Numbered from the stretch's first letter, positions 1 to 9,215 are shown. The stretch is DNA of 64,000 nt from Atriophallophorus winterbourni (GCA_013407085.1 JACCGJ010002009.1:19759-83758); one strand, 5' to 3'. Translations and numbers: made by a program. Notes: generated by a model from the letters alone, not told the origin.

Positions 1-213
1 TGAAAGCACAAGCCTGATCCAGGCAAAGTGCCGAACAGTCAGAGACTGCACGTGAGCAATATTACTGTCAAGTTGCCCAGGCCTAGACAGATATAAGAAA
101 TAGATAATAAAGATGATAGTGAGACTCCAGTGTGTTTCAGAATGCAGCTCGCTATCCGTGGTCAATCAATTTAGCACGGTGTTAGCCGCACGGAACAGAA
201 GTCCTGCACATCT
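1..213 (-). repeat. SINE-like mosaic repeat, copy 1
   Basis: This is a copy of a roughly 230-250 bp interspersed repeat that recurs at least ten times in the window. Read on the minus strand it has a 5' block ending in GTGCTAAATTGATTG, a hairpin block bounded by TAGTGAG-like and CTCACTA-like arms, a link resembling ATATCTGTCTAGGCCTGG, and a 3' block containing GGCACTTTGCCTGGATCAGG followed by CTTGTGCTTTCA. It has no coding capacity and no B box that I could find. The full family structure is best seen at 44085-44325 and 51440-51670. The copy runs off the window start, so its 3' tail is not visible. Confidence 0.8.
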
Positions 214-585
214 GTCAAGGTCGAGTTTACAAAGCAGTCGTGCGTGCTACGCTTCTCTACTACTGCGAAACTTGGTCTATCCGACCGTAAAATGTCTGTC
301 GACATTCTGTTTTTAGACATTTGTTACTCATGTAAAATTGCTCGCATTCGGGGTTAGCATCGCGATGTTAATATAGGTGTTTACAAACTTGTGTTATGAC
401 CAAGAGGCCTCCGATTGGGAGAATTGCTACTGTTAGCTCGTTTGCGATAGTTGAGACGTGTTTTAGAATGCCTCGTCACCGCTTACCTTACCCCGCTTTA
501 TTCAAAACGGCTGGGAGAAACAACTGGGTGGCCCGTTCATGACGTGGCGCGCTGGGATGTAAAAGCTCACCGTAGCGCTTGGTTC
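214..585 (+). pseudogene. RTE-like LINE, 3' fragment
   Basis: This is a decayed 3' end of an RTE-type reverse transcriptase ORF. It aligns along its length with 48490-48836 in the same orientation: both share the TGCGTGCTAC start, the region corresponding to a CETW-type motif, then TTTGCGATGGTTG/ATAGTTG-like sequence and TTTTAGAATGCCT, followed by CGTTTACCGT/CGCTTACCTT and the CATGACGTGGCGCG block. Unlike the 48 kb copy it has several stops and indels, so it is not functional. It abuts the SINE copy at 1-213, which suggests that one inserted next to the other or truncated it. Confidence 0.8.
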
Positions 586-882
586 CATAAAACATAATCG
601 TTTGCCCAGGTTTGATCCAAAAGACCCGCCTAATAGTTAGTTAGAAACTTTACGCGATATAGCTTCAAAACGAAGTCATTAATGGCAATTTCGTATAAAA
701 AGTCACCTGCAGTAAAACTACAAAAACAAGTTAATTTTTCACTTAGCAATCAGCGATTAGCACTGTACTGCTTTAGAGATGTGAGCCGTAGCCGCTGAGG
801 TCACAGAATGTACGATCTTCAGAAGTGTTTGACCATTGGTGTCTTAGGATAACCTTTGGCGTCCGATATACTGACGGGGTAT
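586..882. other. No recognisable feature
   Basis: About 300 bases with no long reading frame and no repeat family that I recognise from elsewhere in the window. Confidence 0.6.
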
Positions 883-1329
883 CTAACGCCGCCGTTTGGG
901 TGCGATGCAACGTAATACCTCCGCTTTCCGTTCACATTCAACGGCTAAGATTGCACTGGTGCGTCTGCGTCCTCGAAAGACAGACTTAGCACTCACGAAA
1001 CCTATCACCACTCTAAACGCGTTCGTACTTGGTGGTGGCAACAAAGGGGTCAATTGAAAACCTGGCTGTCGACTGTGAATGATGAAGTAGATGCCCTGGA
1101 ACTGCGTACCGTCTACGGAGTTCGAAGGTGAGAACGCAATTGTATCACGATCTGTAAAGATGTTGACTCCGAATAATGCGCGTGGGCTGGCGTGATACCA
1201 GACATCAATAAAGCCGGATAATCCACATGTGGAGCCCGCCCTACAAAAGTAAATTAAATGCACGGATGAGCAATCGTCCAGTTCGTCGTTGCTATACAGA
1301 TATCCAGTGTACTTTATTATGTGTGTCAT
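883..1329 (-). CDS. Unassigned 148-codon ORF
   Basis: This is an ATG-initiated frame of 148 codons on the minus strand, unusually long for this stop-rich neighbourhood. The predicted protein is mixed alpha/beta in composition: N-terminal MTHIIKYTGYLYSN, six cysteines (five in the N-terminal third, one near the end), a hydrophobic centre around residues 45-90, a Pro-rich PLLPPP stretch and a basic Arg-rich end (PKRRR). I do not recognise a domain. The pattern of a GFIDV strand followed by a distal GFQL strand is loosely reminiscent of a CUB-type beta fold, but this is too weak to name it. A TTTTGTAG sequence inside the frame could act as a splice acceptor, so the true exon might be shorter. 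It could be a chance frame or a host exon. Confidence 0.3.
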   Translation of the reverse strand: MTHIIKYTGYLYSNDELDDCSSVHLIYFCRAGSTCGLSGFIDVWYHASPRALFGVNIFTDRDTIAFSPSNSVDGTQFQGIYFIIHSRQPGFQLTPLLPPPSTNAFRVVIGFVSAKSVFRGRRRTSAILAVECERKAEVLRCIAPKRRR

Positions 1330-1520
1330 AATTTTTATCCGGTATTATTTTACATAAAAGCAAAAAACCCAAAAAATTCGCATGCAGCGAAACTACAAAA
1401 ACAAGCTGTTTTTTGTGCATTTGCTTTTGTGTATTCCGCTTGCCTGCTTTCCCTTTTCCACGCGCTTGCTTATCTGCTTTATATTGCTTGGCAATTTGTC
1501 TGGCTCCAGACTTGTACTTC

Positions 1521-1541
1521 ATGATGATGATGATGATGATA
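1521..1541 (+). repeat. (GAT)n microsatellite
   Basis: Short run of GAT/TGA trinucleotides immediately upstream of a SINE copy. Similar GATGAT or CATCAT runs sit at the tails of other SINE copies (about 2419-2427 and 44080-44088), so this may be the tail of an older copy. Confidence 0.7.
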
Positions 1542-1735
1542 CAGATAACACCGTGCTAAATTGATTTTCCACCTGTAGTGAACTACTTGCAAAGACACAC
1601 TGGAGTCACACTGCCATTTCTCCTTTTATTTCTCTAGGTTTGAACAACCTGACAGCAGCTTAGCCAACGTGCAGTCTATGACTGTGCGGCAGTTTGCCTG
1701 GATCAAGCTTGTGATTGCACATATAAATACATGGT
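1542..1735 (+). repeat. SINE-like mosaic repeat, copy 2
   Basis: Plus-oriented copy recognised by ACCGTGCTAAATTGATT, the CTAGGTTTGAACAACCTGACAG link and the GCCTGGATCAAGCTTGTG 3' block. The hairpin block is diverged and the upstream third is missing. Confidence 0.75.
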
Positions 1736-1867
1736 GATGCGTTTTAAATACGATTGATAACGTTAGTGCTCGTTTTTGAGATTAATTTTTCGCGAGCACT
1801 TCCCGGTTTGAACAAATCCATGTGAATGGCCAATTTGAGTTCGTGAACCTTTTCCTTGTGTGCTTCC

Positions 1868-2085
1868 CGAACGTGTGATTGTGCAATACTTCTGTACTGT
1901 GTCGGTAGCACTGTTCTAAAGTGATTTAACACCGGTATTGATCTGCATGCGAAACCACGCTGGTTTCTCACTACCCATTAATTTTATATTTGTATATACC
2001 TCGCTAATTCGTCAATATTCCCGCCTGCTCTTAGTCAGTGACTGTTCGGCACTTTGTATGGATCCAGGCTTGTAACTTGCTACAT
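1868..2085 (+). repeat. SINE-like mosaic repeat, copy 3 (diverged)
   Basis: Plus-oriented and strongly diverged copy. It keeps the ATTGTGCAATACTTCTGTACTG 5' block as GTGATTGTGCAATACTTC, the GCATGCGAAACCACGCTGG central hairpin region with CTCACTACC, and a GGCACTTTGTATGGATCCAG 3' block. The middle link has decayed. Confidence 0.65.
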
Positions 2086-2257
2086 GTATGGTTAAAGTGA
2101 GAACATGCCAAAACCCGAATGATATTGGAAACTTTGTGTCTACGTTGTGTATTCACTCGCCAAATTACAGATAAGTGTTTGTTACATCCCGGATCAAGGC
2201 CCTTCTATTACTCTACGTTAGTAAAACTTTACTTCAATATTTCTAGTTCGCATATTG

Positions 2258-2530
2258 TACCACGGATGTGCAATTGTGCAGCATTTCTGTGTTGTACGGC
2301 TAACATCGTGCTAAATTGATTGGCCAACGGTAGTGAGTTTCATGCTGAAACACGCTGGTGTCTCACTACCATTTCTATCCCCCCTCATATCTGTCTAGGC
2401 CTGTATTGCTGTCTTTGATGATGATGAGGCCTGGGCAACCTGACAGCATTTTAGCCCACGTGCAGTTTCTGACTGTACGGCACTTTGCCTGGATCAGGCT
2501 TGTGCTTTCATACCATACCGTACCACGCAG
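2258..2530 (+). repeat. SINE-like mosaic repeat, copy 4
   Basis: Full-length plus-oriented copy starting near CACGGATGTGCAATTGTGC and ending in the CATACCATACCGTACC tail. The hairpin GGTAGTGAG...CTCACTACC is nearly intact. The link region carries a small internal duplication or insertion: CTAGGCCTG is followed by about 30 bases with TGATGATGATG, and then GGCCTGGGCAACCTGACAG resumes. Confidence 0.85.
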
Positions 2531-3099
2531 AGCACGTTACTAGGCCAGTGAATCCTGCTTGATCCGTCGGGTTTTGTATAAGCCCGTTTCAGCTTTAATT
2601 GGCGAATGGAAGTACTACTGCCATGGCGTAACACCATTAGCACTCAGGAGATAGGTCGACTCCTCCTATTTCCTACACAAATTCTCACTCGCGAATGGGT
2701 TTAATCAAAAGAATCGCGATTTTTAACCTTTCCATTAATTTCTTTCCCTCGTAATTTTAGTTGCATTTGTTTATTCCATTCCGATTCATTGTTATTAATG
2801 ACTGCTTAACTTTCAGTGAAACCGTGAACTCAACTTGACTTGTGAATGTTTCTACTATAGCCAAATGGAAGACTGGTCCCATATACAACTGCGTTAACAG
2901 TGCTTGCGACCAGGTGCCCTTACTTGCTACAACTCTCACTCCGTTGGTTTTATTGATAAGCATCAATGCTATTAAGGTATTATTAGTACACAAGGCCTTC
3001 CAACTAGATTCAACGAGTGGTTCGTGTTTACTTCGTTTAGTCGAATTCGGATTTCAGACAGATAAAACTCGCACAATATTGTGAAACTGCTGCAAGAGA

Positions 3100-3190
3100 T
3101 GACTGAAATAACTATAGAGGAATCTCTCTTTTGAACGTCGTCGGCAAATAGTTTGTCAATGTTTTACGGTTATGGCTGTAGACATTAGTT
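3100..3190 (+). pseudogene. Short LINE reverse-transcriptase remnant
   Basis: About 75 bases here match, in opposite orientation, the RT segment of the C2H2-tailed LINE at about 37660-37740. Shared sequence includes AGAGGAATCTC followed by TTTTGAACGT/TTTCTGAATGT and GGCAAAT(A/T)GTTTG. It corresponds to the NNYRGIS...NV.GK motif of the RT fingers. It is a small relic with no intact frame. Confidence 0.6.
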
Positions 3191-3790
3191 TATAAACTGT
3201 AATGGGAATCTTAATGTGGCTTCCGCAGTAAAAGATATATAATTAGTTACCCTTCCTTCCAGTTTTATATTCATTTGTGATATTGGCTTTGTGGTCTTTT
3301 CTGCTTTTTGTAAACGAATGAATAATTATAATACTAAGTTTTTTTAATCAAAACGATTTCAACTAGAGTTTAATCAATTACGAATACCACAGTCTCATCA
3401 GATCAGTGATTTTGAAGGAGGAATTCGCTACATTTTACTGCCATTATTGTTAAAGTGAACATTTTTGCTAAGGTTAGATAGGTTGGTATTAACCCTCGGC
3501 CGCTAACTTATCAAATTTCGGAATCACAAGCGTCGTGTCAGGGCGTTACATAGTTATTCAGACCGCACATTGGCTGAGATTATTTCTGGTTACATTGAGA
3601 AAGTCTTAATAACACGTAACTTGTGGTGATGTGCCAGTTTTGGCTTATTTCCTATGGCAATCTATGCAGGACGATTGTGGTGTGTTCCTCTTGTAACTGC
3701 ACTTAAATATCCAGCAACATTCTCGCGTTTAATAGTAACTTTTGCGAGCATATCAAAGCTTGTTTTAATTTCAATTTGCTATTCATGTCA

Positions 3791-3808
3791 TTCCCTTCCT
3801 CTTTTCAG
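3791..3808 (+). promoter_or_regulatory. Splice acceptor upstream of NEMP1 start
   Basis: TTCCCTTCCTCTTTTCAG is a pyrimidine tract ending in AG, 50 bases before the chosen ATG. It marks the 5' border of the coding exon at 3809 and implies an upstream 5'-UTR exon or a trans-spliced leader, which is common in flatworms. Confidence 0.7.
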
Positions 3809-3858
3809 CCTTGTTCGTATATGCTAGTCAAAACTCCGTCGGCCTTACAATCGTAGCA

Positions 3859-5301
3859 ATGTTGAATCAATTCCAACTGCTTATTTGGACTAGTATATTG
3901 ATTCATTCCGGTGCTGCTCAAAGTGCACAACGTACCTTTTTGACCCAAAACTCAGCCTTCCATCTTCAAGTGCCGACTGATCATGCTCACTTACTTTGCT
4001 TCAAAAAACCCAACGTTTTTGAATGGATTTCAGCTTGGTACAAGAACTTTGTTGTATCCATTAAACCTTCCGATGCCTCATTCATATCTTCAATGGCAAT
4101 CAATCCTGTATTCATCTATGAAGGAGATTTACATCGAGAATCTGGTTTGGACGTCACATGTTCATCTTTGAAATCAAAATCATCCAGTACCGGTCCTTTG
4201 AATGTTCTATCCACCATTCTCCCATATACGTCTCTAACTATTCGGAAAATTTCACTTGGTATTGATGGATTTAATTGGACTGTCCCCGGCTATTCGCCAT
4301 TGTGTATTGCTATTTGCGCACCCTCGACTTCATCTTCCATCTGGATACAGGTGCATTCAGCCGTTCATTTTGCACATTTAGCAATGACCGCAATTGGTAT
4401 AATCTGTCTATTCACCTCCCAGCTTATTTCTACCAACATAACCTTCTATTACTTTTCTGGGTCCGGGCTAGTGGTTTGTGGAAGCCTTCTAGTTGTTTTG
4501 CTCATATTTGTCCGAATGCTGCCTTTTCGACGGGGTGGTGCTGTTCTCCAAGCTGCCATTGTTCTCTTGGGCGGTACCTTCAGTTTTATTCTCTTGGCTT
4601 TGGACTATGCTCGATCCTCTGTTTTGCAATTTCTTGCTGACAATGCGGAGTTAACCTTCGTCTACACAATTTCCGTCCTCGTTTTATCCCTTCTATTTTT
4701 CTATTGGTTCCACCTACCTGAACGTCTAATTTCGAATTATCCCCGGACCAAGACTGTTATGAAATATGTTTTGCAGCTTCTAGGCGCGAGTTTAATCGTT
4801 ACTTCCATCAATTTACCACTGTCAGATGAAGAGTTGAAGTTCTCGATACTGCAATGTCTACCTCACTACCTATATTCTGCAATCATCTTGTCGCCAACGA
4901 GGATTCAATTAGTTGGACGTTTATCGTTCAAGTTTTTGTGGCTTCTCTGTGTATTTGGCATTGTGTTGCTCGTGAACGTGGTGGAAATTTGCTACACGCG
5001 TTTAAGCAAAAGCTCATCAACAGAAGATTTCACAATTACACCCAACGGTCATATTGGTTATGCAGATCACTTTCCGGGATCCCCCTGGGCTTGCTCGTCA
5101 CCATTCACGAATCACGTGCCGGGTTCCACGAGCGTCAGCAGGCGTTTGTCCTCGGTTGATTTTCACTCCCCACGAGCACTTTCTTCCAATGGACACAGAT
5201 CACTTTCTGAGTTTCCAACATTACGTCAATCATTTCAACTACCAAGGACCCGCGCTTCAACCCATCCAGACGATCTGTTGACAGATGATGAAAGCGAATG
5301 A
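3859..5301 (+). CDS. NEMP1: NEMP1/TMEM194-family nuclear envelope integral membrane protein
   Basis: The predicted 480-residue protein has the NEMP (DUF2215) layout. There is a hydrophobic signal peptide at residues 1-20 ending near SGAAQS, a lumenal domain of about 150 residues with scattered cysteines, and five to six membrane segments near 171-191, 203-219, 231-247, 267-284, 302-320 and 356-376. A Ser-rich tail ends in the acidic DDLLTDDESE. The family signature FYY.SG (residues 196-201) followed by a long hydrophobic run ending RMLPFRR, and the LQLLG....S.NLP segment at 306-320, match NEMP1 closely. NEMP proteins sit in the inner nuclear membrane and support envelope stiffness and germ-cell development. 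I chose the ATG at 3859 because it opens the signal peptide; the frame is open upstream only to the splice acceptor at 3807-3808. All of the coding sequence is in one exon. Human NEMP1 is about 440 residues, so the length fits. Confidence 0.9.
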   Translation: MLNQFQLLIWTSILIHSGAAQSAQRTFLTQNSAFHLQVPTDHAHLLCFKKPNVFEWISAWYKNFVVSIKPSDASFISSMAINPVFIYEGDLHRESGLDVTCSSLKSKSSSTGPLNVLSTILPYTSLTIRKISLGIDGFNWTVPGYSPLCIAICAPSTSSSIWIQVHSAVHFAHLAMTAIGIICLFTSQLISTNITFYYFSGSGLVVCGSLLVVLLIFVRMLPFRRGGAVLQAAIVLLGGTFSFILLALDYARSSVLQFLADNAELTFVYTISVLVLSLLFFYWFHLPERLISNYPRTKTVMKYVLQLLGASLIVTSINLPLSDEELKFSILQCLPHYLYSAIILSPTRIQLVGRLSFKFLWLLCVFGIVLLVNVVEICYTRLSKSSSTEDFTITPNGHIGYADHFPGSPWACSSPFTNHVPGSTSVSRRLSSVDFHSPRALSSNGHRSLSEFPTLRQSFQLPRTRASTHPDDLLTDDESE

Positions 5302-5716
5302 GTTGTGTACATTTTCAGATCAACTCAATTCTTATCAATTGGTTCGCATTTCTGTTCCATGCGCTAAGACATTCACCATATGTTGTTCGGTGTTATTTTT
5401 TTCGAAATCGTAACAATGAAGAGAATAATTGATTTTTGTTTTTGTTTTTTTTGTCTTGCGAAAGGAAACACGTACTTCGATGATCGACGTTTGAAGTTTT
5501 GAACTTCCACCTGATTCCTTCATGAGAACGTCCATACACAGCATAAAAGCACGAGCTTTGTGCTCCGGTGCGCTTGCCATGTATATCCATGGGCCATCAA
5601 CCGAAGGAGGCCAACACCATATTTGTATGGCAAATGGATGCTTATTTAAATTGCAAATTTTGGTAGGGTTTTTCCTTACTGACAACGATTAGTCCTCGTA
5701 TCCAACCTGTTGCATT

Positions 5717-5722
5717 ATTAAA
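5717..5722 (+). terminator. Candidate polyadenylation signal (ATTAAA)
   Basis: ATTAAA, the commonest variant hexamer, lies 416 bases past the NEMP1 stop and is followed by TTGTTT-type GU-rich sequence. The intervening 5302-5716 would be the 3' UTR. Other hexamers may be used. Confidence 0.4.
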
Positions 5723-5814
5723 GCATTGTTTCCAGTGACACACTGGTCATAACTTCTTTCTGTGCATGTTATATTGATTTAAATCGATATTGCTCAGAAA
5801 GCGAGAGCTTGCTT

Positions 5815-5930
5815 TATTATCTTGTTATGGTTTTATGTCTCGGTAAACTGACAATGTCTCAGCCAACTAACCGCCCGGCAGAATGATCATCACTTGACCC
5901 CAGGCTTGTGTTTCAATACATAAAATGATA
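5815..5930 (+). repeat. SINE-like repeat, diverged 3' half
   Basis: Old copy recognised from ACTGACAATGTCTCAGCC (compare CCTGACAGTATCTCAGCC) and CCCAGGCTTGTGTTTCAATACAT at the 3' end. Confidence 0.5.
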
Positions 5931-6087
5931 GATGTACGATAGTGCTTGCATATTATCCAAATCCTCGATAATCTAGCCATGTAGACCTATTGTGTTACCG
6001 ACCTACTGAATAAAAACATTTTACCTTCATTTTAATGCGCGGCCATCGGCCCCCGTTACTTTGCCGCGGGTTCGATGTGTTTTGATT

Positions 6088-6215
6088 GTCTCTGTCTCAT
6101 ATCTGTCTAGGCCTGGGCAACCTGACAGTATCTCAGCCCACGTGCAGTCTCTGACTGTGCGGCACTTTGCCTGGATCAGGCTTGTGCTTTCATACCATCA
6201 TACCTCTGTCAATAG
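6088..6215 (+). repeat. SINE-like repeat, 3' half
   Basis: Well-preserved 3' half starting at TCTCATATCTGTCTAGG and ending in GCTTTCATACCATCATACC. It is one of the best sources for the family 3' consensus. The hairpin half is absent, so it is a 5'-truncated copy as expected for target-primed insertion. Confidence 0.85.
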
Positions 6216-6349
6216 AGTTCTTAAATCGCTCTATTGGATTCGTCCGGGCAACTCAAACATTTTGTGTGCACAATGCGCGGTAGGCCATGCATGTTCCTCT
6301 GCATCGTAATGCGCTCTGCGGATTCGACACTTAAGTTTGTCCAAGCATG

Positions 6350-6475
6350 CATTTCTTAACACAGAAACAGCACAACTGTGTGTGTGCAAATATGCATTTT
6401 TTGGTTCAAACCCGTGTTTGTCTCGGTCCACATGTGATTGAAGAGGTTGGTTCTGTCAGCTTCATCCAGCCACGG
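6350..6475 (+). repeat. Hammerhead repeat subfamily A, degenerate unit
   Basis: The AAACAGCAC followed by GTGTGTGTGC and GCATTTTTTGGTTCA, then the B-box-like GGTTCAAACCC (6403-6413) and GTGATTGAAGAGGTTGG, match the order in the unit at 8930-9120. The ribozyme core is lost apart from the AAACAGCAC half of stem II. Confidence 0.6.
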
Positions 6476-7440
6476 CTTCGAAGTTCAAACTTTATTTGAA
6501 TTTTATTCAGTTTACCTGGTAAATATTTGACTACGCACCATCTGTATATCTCAATCTGACGCCAACAACTGTCTAGTAAATGACTTAGTGGTGCTACCAT
6601 CCTATCCAATGAGCATTGAGTTTCCCTAGTGTAATAGAGTCATGTCTACGGAATTAATTTTAGTGTGGTTGGTATTGCTTACACAAAATCAATGTGGTCG
6701 ACTGTTATTTCATTATTTTATGGGTTTCACCGCTCTTCTGTTTCATGAATCTCTCCTACTTGCTCCCCACTACCGGTTTACGTTTGTTGGTTTTCAGGCA
6801 AGATTAATTTCGGTCCTTCTTACCGTTTGCTAAGTACCTTGATTCTTGGTGGTTGGCTGATGATTCCTATGGACACTATTTTTTATTTGACAGTTATTTT
6901 CAAGGGTTTTGGACATAGAAATACAGTCAAGCTCGACGTTGTGCTTTATGGTTACACCCCAAGCTGCGAAAAACCCATTTATAGATTCTGTCGACTGATC
7001 TCATTATTCACTAGCTGATGCTATCATCACGTGTTATTACTCATCGAATATTCTGCGCCGCTTCGCCACTCACACTTGAACCTCTGACTCAGATTCACTT
7101 CTGACCATCAATGCTGAATGCATTCTGTCACAGCCAACGCTCTTCCCGACCGCGTACCTCTATTAGGCTTGCGTCGTTCAATGTCTGTACCCTGTAACAA
7201 CCAACAACAACAATCTATACACCTAAAAAATGTGGACTGTATATCTTACTAGAGAACCGGTAGAGATTCTGATCACTCTTTAGTGTGCGCAACAATCACT
7301 CTCCGATTCGGGAGCAATCAGAGCCTTAAGCGTCCCACACTAGACGCAAACGCTTTATCTCTGTCTGTAGTCAAAGCATGGATCCAGGATTCCTCATCTT
7401 GCCCTATCAAATTACCGTCTGTTCGAGCTAGATTTATAAC
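6476..7440. other. No recognisable feature
   Basis: Only short frames with no family resemblance. No exon with convincing splice sites was seen on either strand. Confidence 0.5.
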
Positions 7441-8825
7441 TCAGACATTTTTATGGTAGAAAGAGCAAACCCGCAGGATAATAAAGTATATGGAGTAAAC
7501 GCATATAACCTCTCCGATAGTTAATAGGGACAGCCACAATGCGCATGGTTCGTCCTGTATTCTTTCAACATGGCAATGAAAATCACAATTCTGAGCGTAT
7601 GCTTTCTTCGGACAAGTGAAACAAATTCTAACCGAGGAAAAGTTACAACGAATATCCAATCGAGGATGTGGCGTAGTCAAAGGCATTGAATGTTTGTGTG
7701 TTCGAGTAAGATCCTCAGGCTTTCGAAAATCTGAATATGATTTTCGATGTGAATAACTATCGGCCAACATAAGGTCATTTCGTATGCTTCGGTGAGTAAG
7801 ATTTTGTAGTTTTGTTTTGGACATTCACTCTTGGAAAGGCGAATTCTTTTAACATGCGGCCAACTTGGTTAGACTCCTGTAAAGGAGTTCACTATCCTTT
7901 AGTAGTCATTGTGACCTTGCTTGGATCTAATATTCAATGACAGGATATACGTGTGTATGAAATTTCTGAATATCCTTTTCATTAGACCCGATATACGACA
8001 CGTCTTATTACAAACTGTGGCGATAATGTCTCCACTTGAGGTTATACGATACCCAGATATTATTCATAGTAGTTCAAATGAGATTTTGCATGCCAAGCTA
8101 AACCGAAACATTTTAGACCAATGGTGTAAGATCCGCATAACCCGTTGTAATGCGATACAACCGTCAAAATGTCCTAATACGCTTCCATATTGTAATTTCT
8201 TCACTACATGAAAAAGAGTTGGTAGAAAAGCAAAGTCTAGCAGCATTCCGAACTTTATGTCTATCCTTTAATGTGAGTTGTCCATACAAACTTAGATGTG
8301 TAAGTCAGTAAGATAGTCACTTATTCCATTCAACAACGTTCCAGTACGTCCAAACGCTTCAAGCTTCTGATTAAAAGGTCCTGATTTGCTTCATCGAAAG
8401 CTTTGAACATATCAATGTAGCAAAGATGTACAGCATCACCTTCATCTAATGCCCCGGCTCAATCCTCCAATGTAGTAAGGTTAGACATATTGGATCGATT
8501 TATCCGAAAATCGCGTTGCGCTGCAGTCAGATAATTCTGGCATTCTAAGTTTTCTCATATACACTCGATCATAATGCGCACCATTATCTGAGAGTCTACC
8601 GGAAGTAACGATACCTGTCTGTAGTTCGCATATCTGAACAGATTCCACCAATGTCGATGGGCTAAATCTGCCCTGCTTTCCTGATCGTGTATTCCCATCA
8701 TGTAAACTGAGGTCAAATAGGTAGGTGAGACGAACAAGCAGATATACGTGACACCTGTGGAGTATGGAGGAAGTGATTCCATCTGCATAATGGAAAATCG
8801 TTTAATCACCTGAGTACACACTCAT
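7441..8825 (-). pseudogene. CR1-like LINE fragment, internally deleted
   Basis: Two blocks in LINE order on the minus strand. The block 8825-8280 encodes the RT palm/finger region: NYRQVSLLPV (8620 region) and, after stops, a D.FKAFD motif typical of CR1/Jockey RTs. The block 7824-7560 encodes the 3' end: LTRTHKHS, then RLDIRCNFSSVR, which matches the conserved TR.HS.....R...R..FSVRV segment of CR1 C-termini (compare 28021-28120 and 12690-13079). The catalytic YADD segment between them is missing. Multiple frameshifts show that it is dead. Confidence 0.65.
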
Positions 8826-8887
8826 GTAGACTGGGTTTGGACCCATGACCACGAAATTAAAGCTCATTTGCATGCATTTCCGTCATA

Positions 8888-8932
8888 CACTCCACGATCG
8901 GTTTCGTGCTGTTTGCACTCATCAGGTGTGTG
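8888..8932 (-). ncRNA. Hammerhead ribozyme motif, near-intact core
   Basis: On the minus strand the order is CTGATGA (8925-8919), stem II GTGC (8918-8915), loop AAACA, GCAC (8909-8906), then GAAA (8905-8902), a minimal stem III ACCGAU, and cleavage triplet AUC (8898-8896). Stem II is a perfect four-base-pair helix starting with the required G-C pair. Stem I is weak: CAC pairs with GUG and then mismatches. Stem III is only three positions with one mismatch, as in the minimal type I hammerheads described from Penelope-like elements and retrozymes, which act as dimers. Self-cleavage is plausible but unproven. Confidence 0.7.
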
Positions 8933-8976
8933 TGTGACGGAAATGCATGAAAATGAGCTGTTTGTTCATGGTCATG

Positions 8977-8987
8977 GGTTCAAATCC
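8977..8987 (+). promoter_or_regulatory. RNA polymerase III B-box match
   Basis: GGTTCAAATCC fits the B-box consensus GGTTCRANNCC exactly, and the related unit at 6403-6413 has GGTTCAAACCC. I could not place an equally good A box upstream, so Pol III transcription is inference. Trematode hammerhead repeats of the schistosome Sm-alpha type are known to carry Pol III promoters. Confidence 0.4.
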
Positions 8988-9116
8988 AGTCTACACGAGT
9001 GTGGGCTCGTGATTGAAGAGGTTGATAGTACCAACATTATCCAACACTGGCATAGAAGCACAACTAATTTACCACTATTCCACTTTTTCGAGCGTATACG
9101 ATCCTGATCCTACTTT

Positions 9117-9157
9117 CCCCACCTGATCATGCATACAGCACGAAACCGGTAGTGGGG
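9117..9157 (+). ncRNA. Hammerhead-like motif, damaged core
   Basis: Stem I is perfect: CCCCAC (9117-9122) pairs with GTGGGG (9152-9157). The GAAA (9142-9145) and the self-complementary ACCGGT of stem III, followed by A (a GUA cleavage triplet), are intact. The left core reads CTGATCA and stem II has lost one base compared with the copy at 8888-8932, so the essential G8 position is changed. It is probably not catalytic. Confidence 0.65.
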
Positions 9158-9215
9158 CGCGTGTGTGACGGAAATGTATGCAAATGAGCTTTTTTGTAAA
9201 TTCGTTTAGTTTACA

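Larger units (their letters stand above)
2531..3808. other. NEMP1 upstream region, no other gene seen
   Basis: Apart from the LINE scrap at 3100-3190, I see no coding exon here. The pyrimidine run TTCCCTTCCTCTTTTCAG at 3791-3808 is a strong splice acceptor, so an upstream non-coding exon or a trans-spliced leader is expected for the gene that follows. I could not place a cis 5' exon. Confidence 0.5.
8822..9010. repeat. Head-to-head inverted hammerhead repeat (foldback)
   Basis: The left arm (8822-8926) is the reverse complement of the right arm (about 8928-9010). Both carry GTGTGACGGAAATGCATG (left arm as CATGCATTTCCGTCATAC), the ATGAGCT block, CATGGTCATGGGT and CCAGTCTACA. The centre is a short GT run. 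This is two units of subfamily A joined head to head, with the ribozyme core only on the left side. Confidence 0.8.
8928..9215 (+). repeat. Hammerhead repeat subfamily A, unit
   Basis: Plus-oriented unit. It runs from GTGTGACGGAAATGCATG through the B-box match GGTTCAAATCC (8977-8987), GTGATTGAAGAGGTTGATAG, CCAACACTGGCAT and ATCCTGATCCTACT to the next ribozyme-like segment at 9117-9157 and the start of another unit (GTGTGACGGAAATGTATG). The repeat length is about 210 bp, as in the minus-strand array at 23460-23985. Confidence 0.75.

Noticed and set aside
883..1329. CUB-domain interpretation of the 148-codon ORF
   Set aside because: Only two short strands resemble the fold, and the disulphide spacing does not fit.
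6827..7018. Short plus-strand frames in 6.6-7.0 kb
   Set aside because: Adjacent overlapping frames of about 60 codons with no splice sites or resemblance to known proteins.
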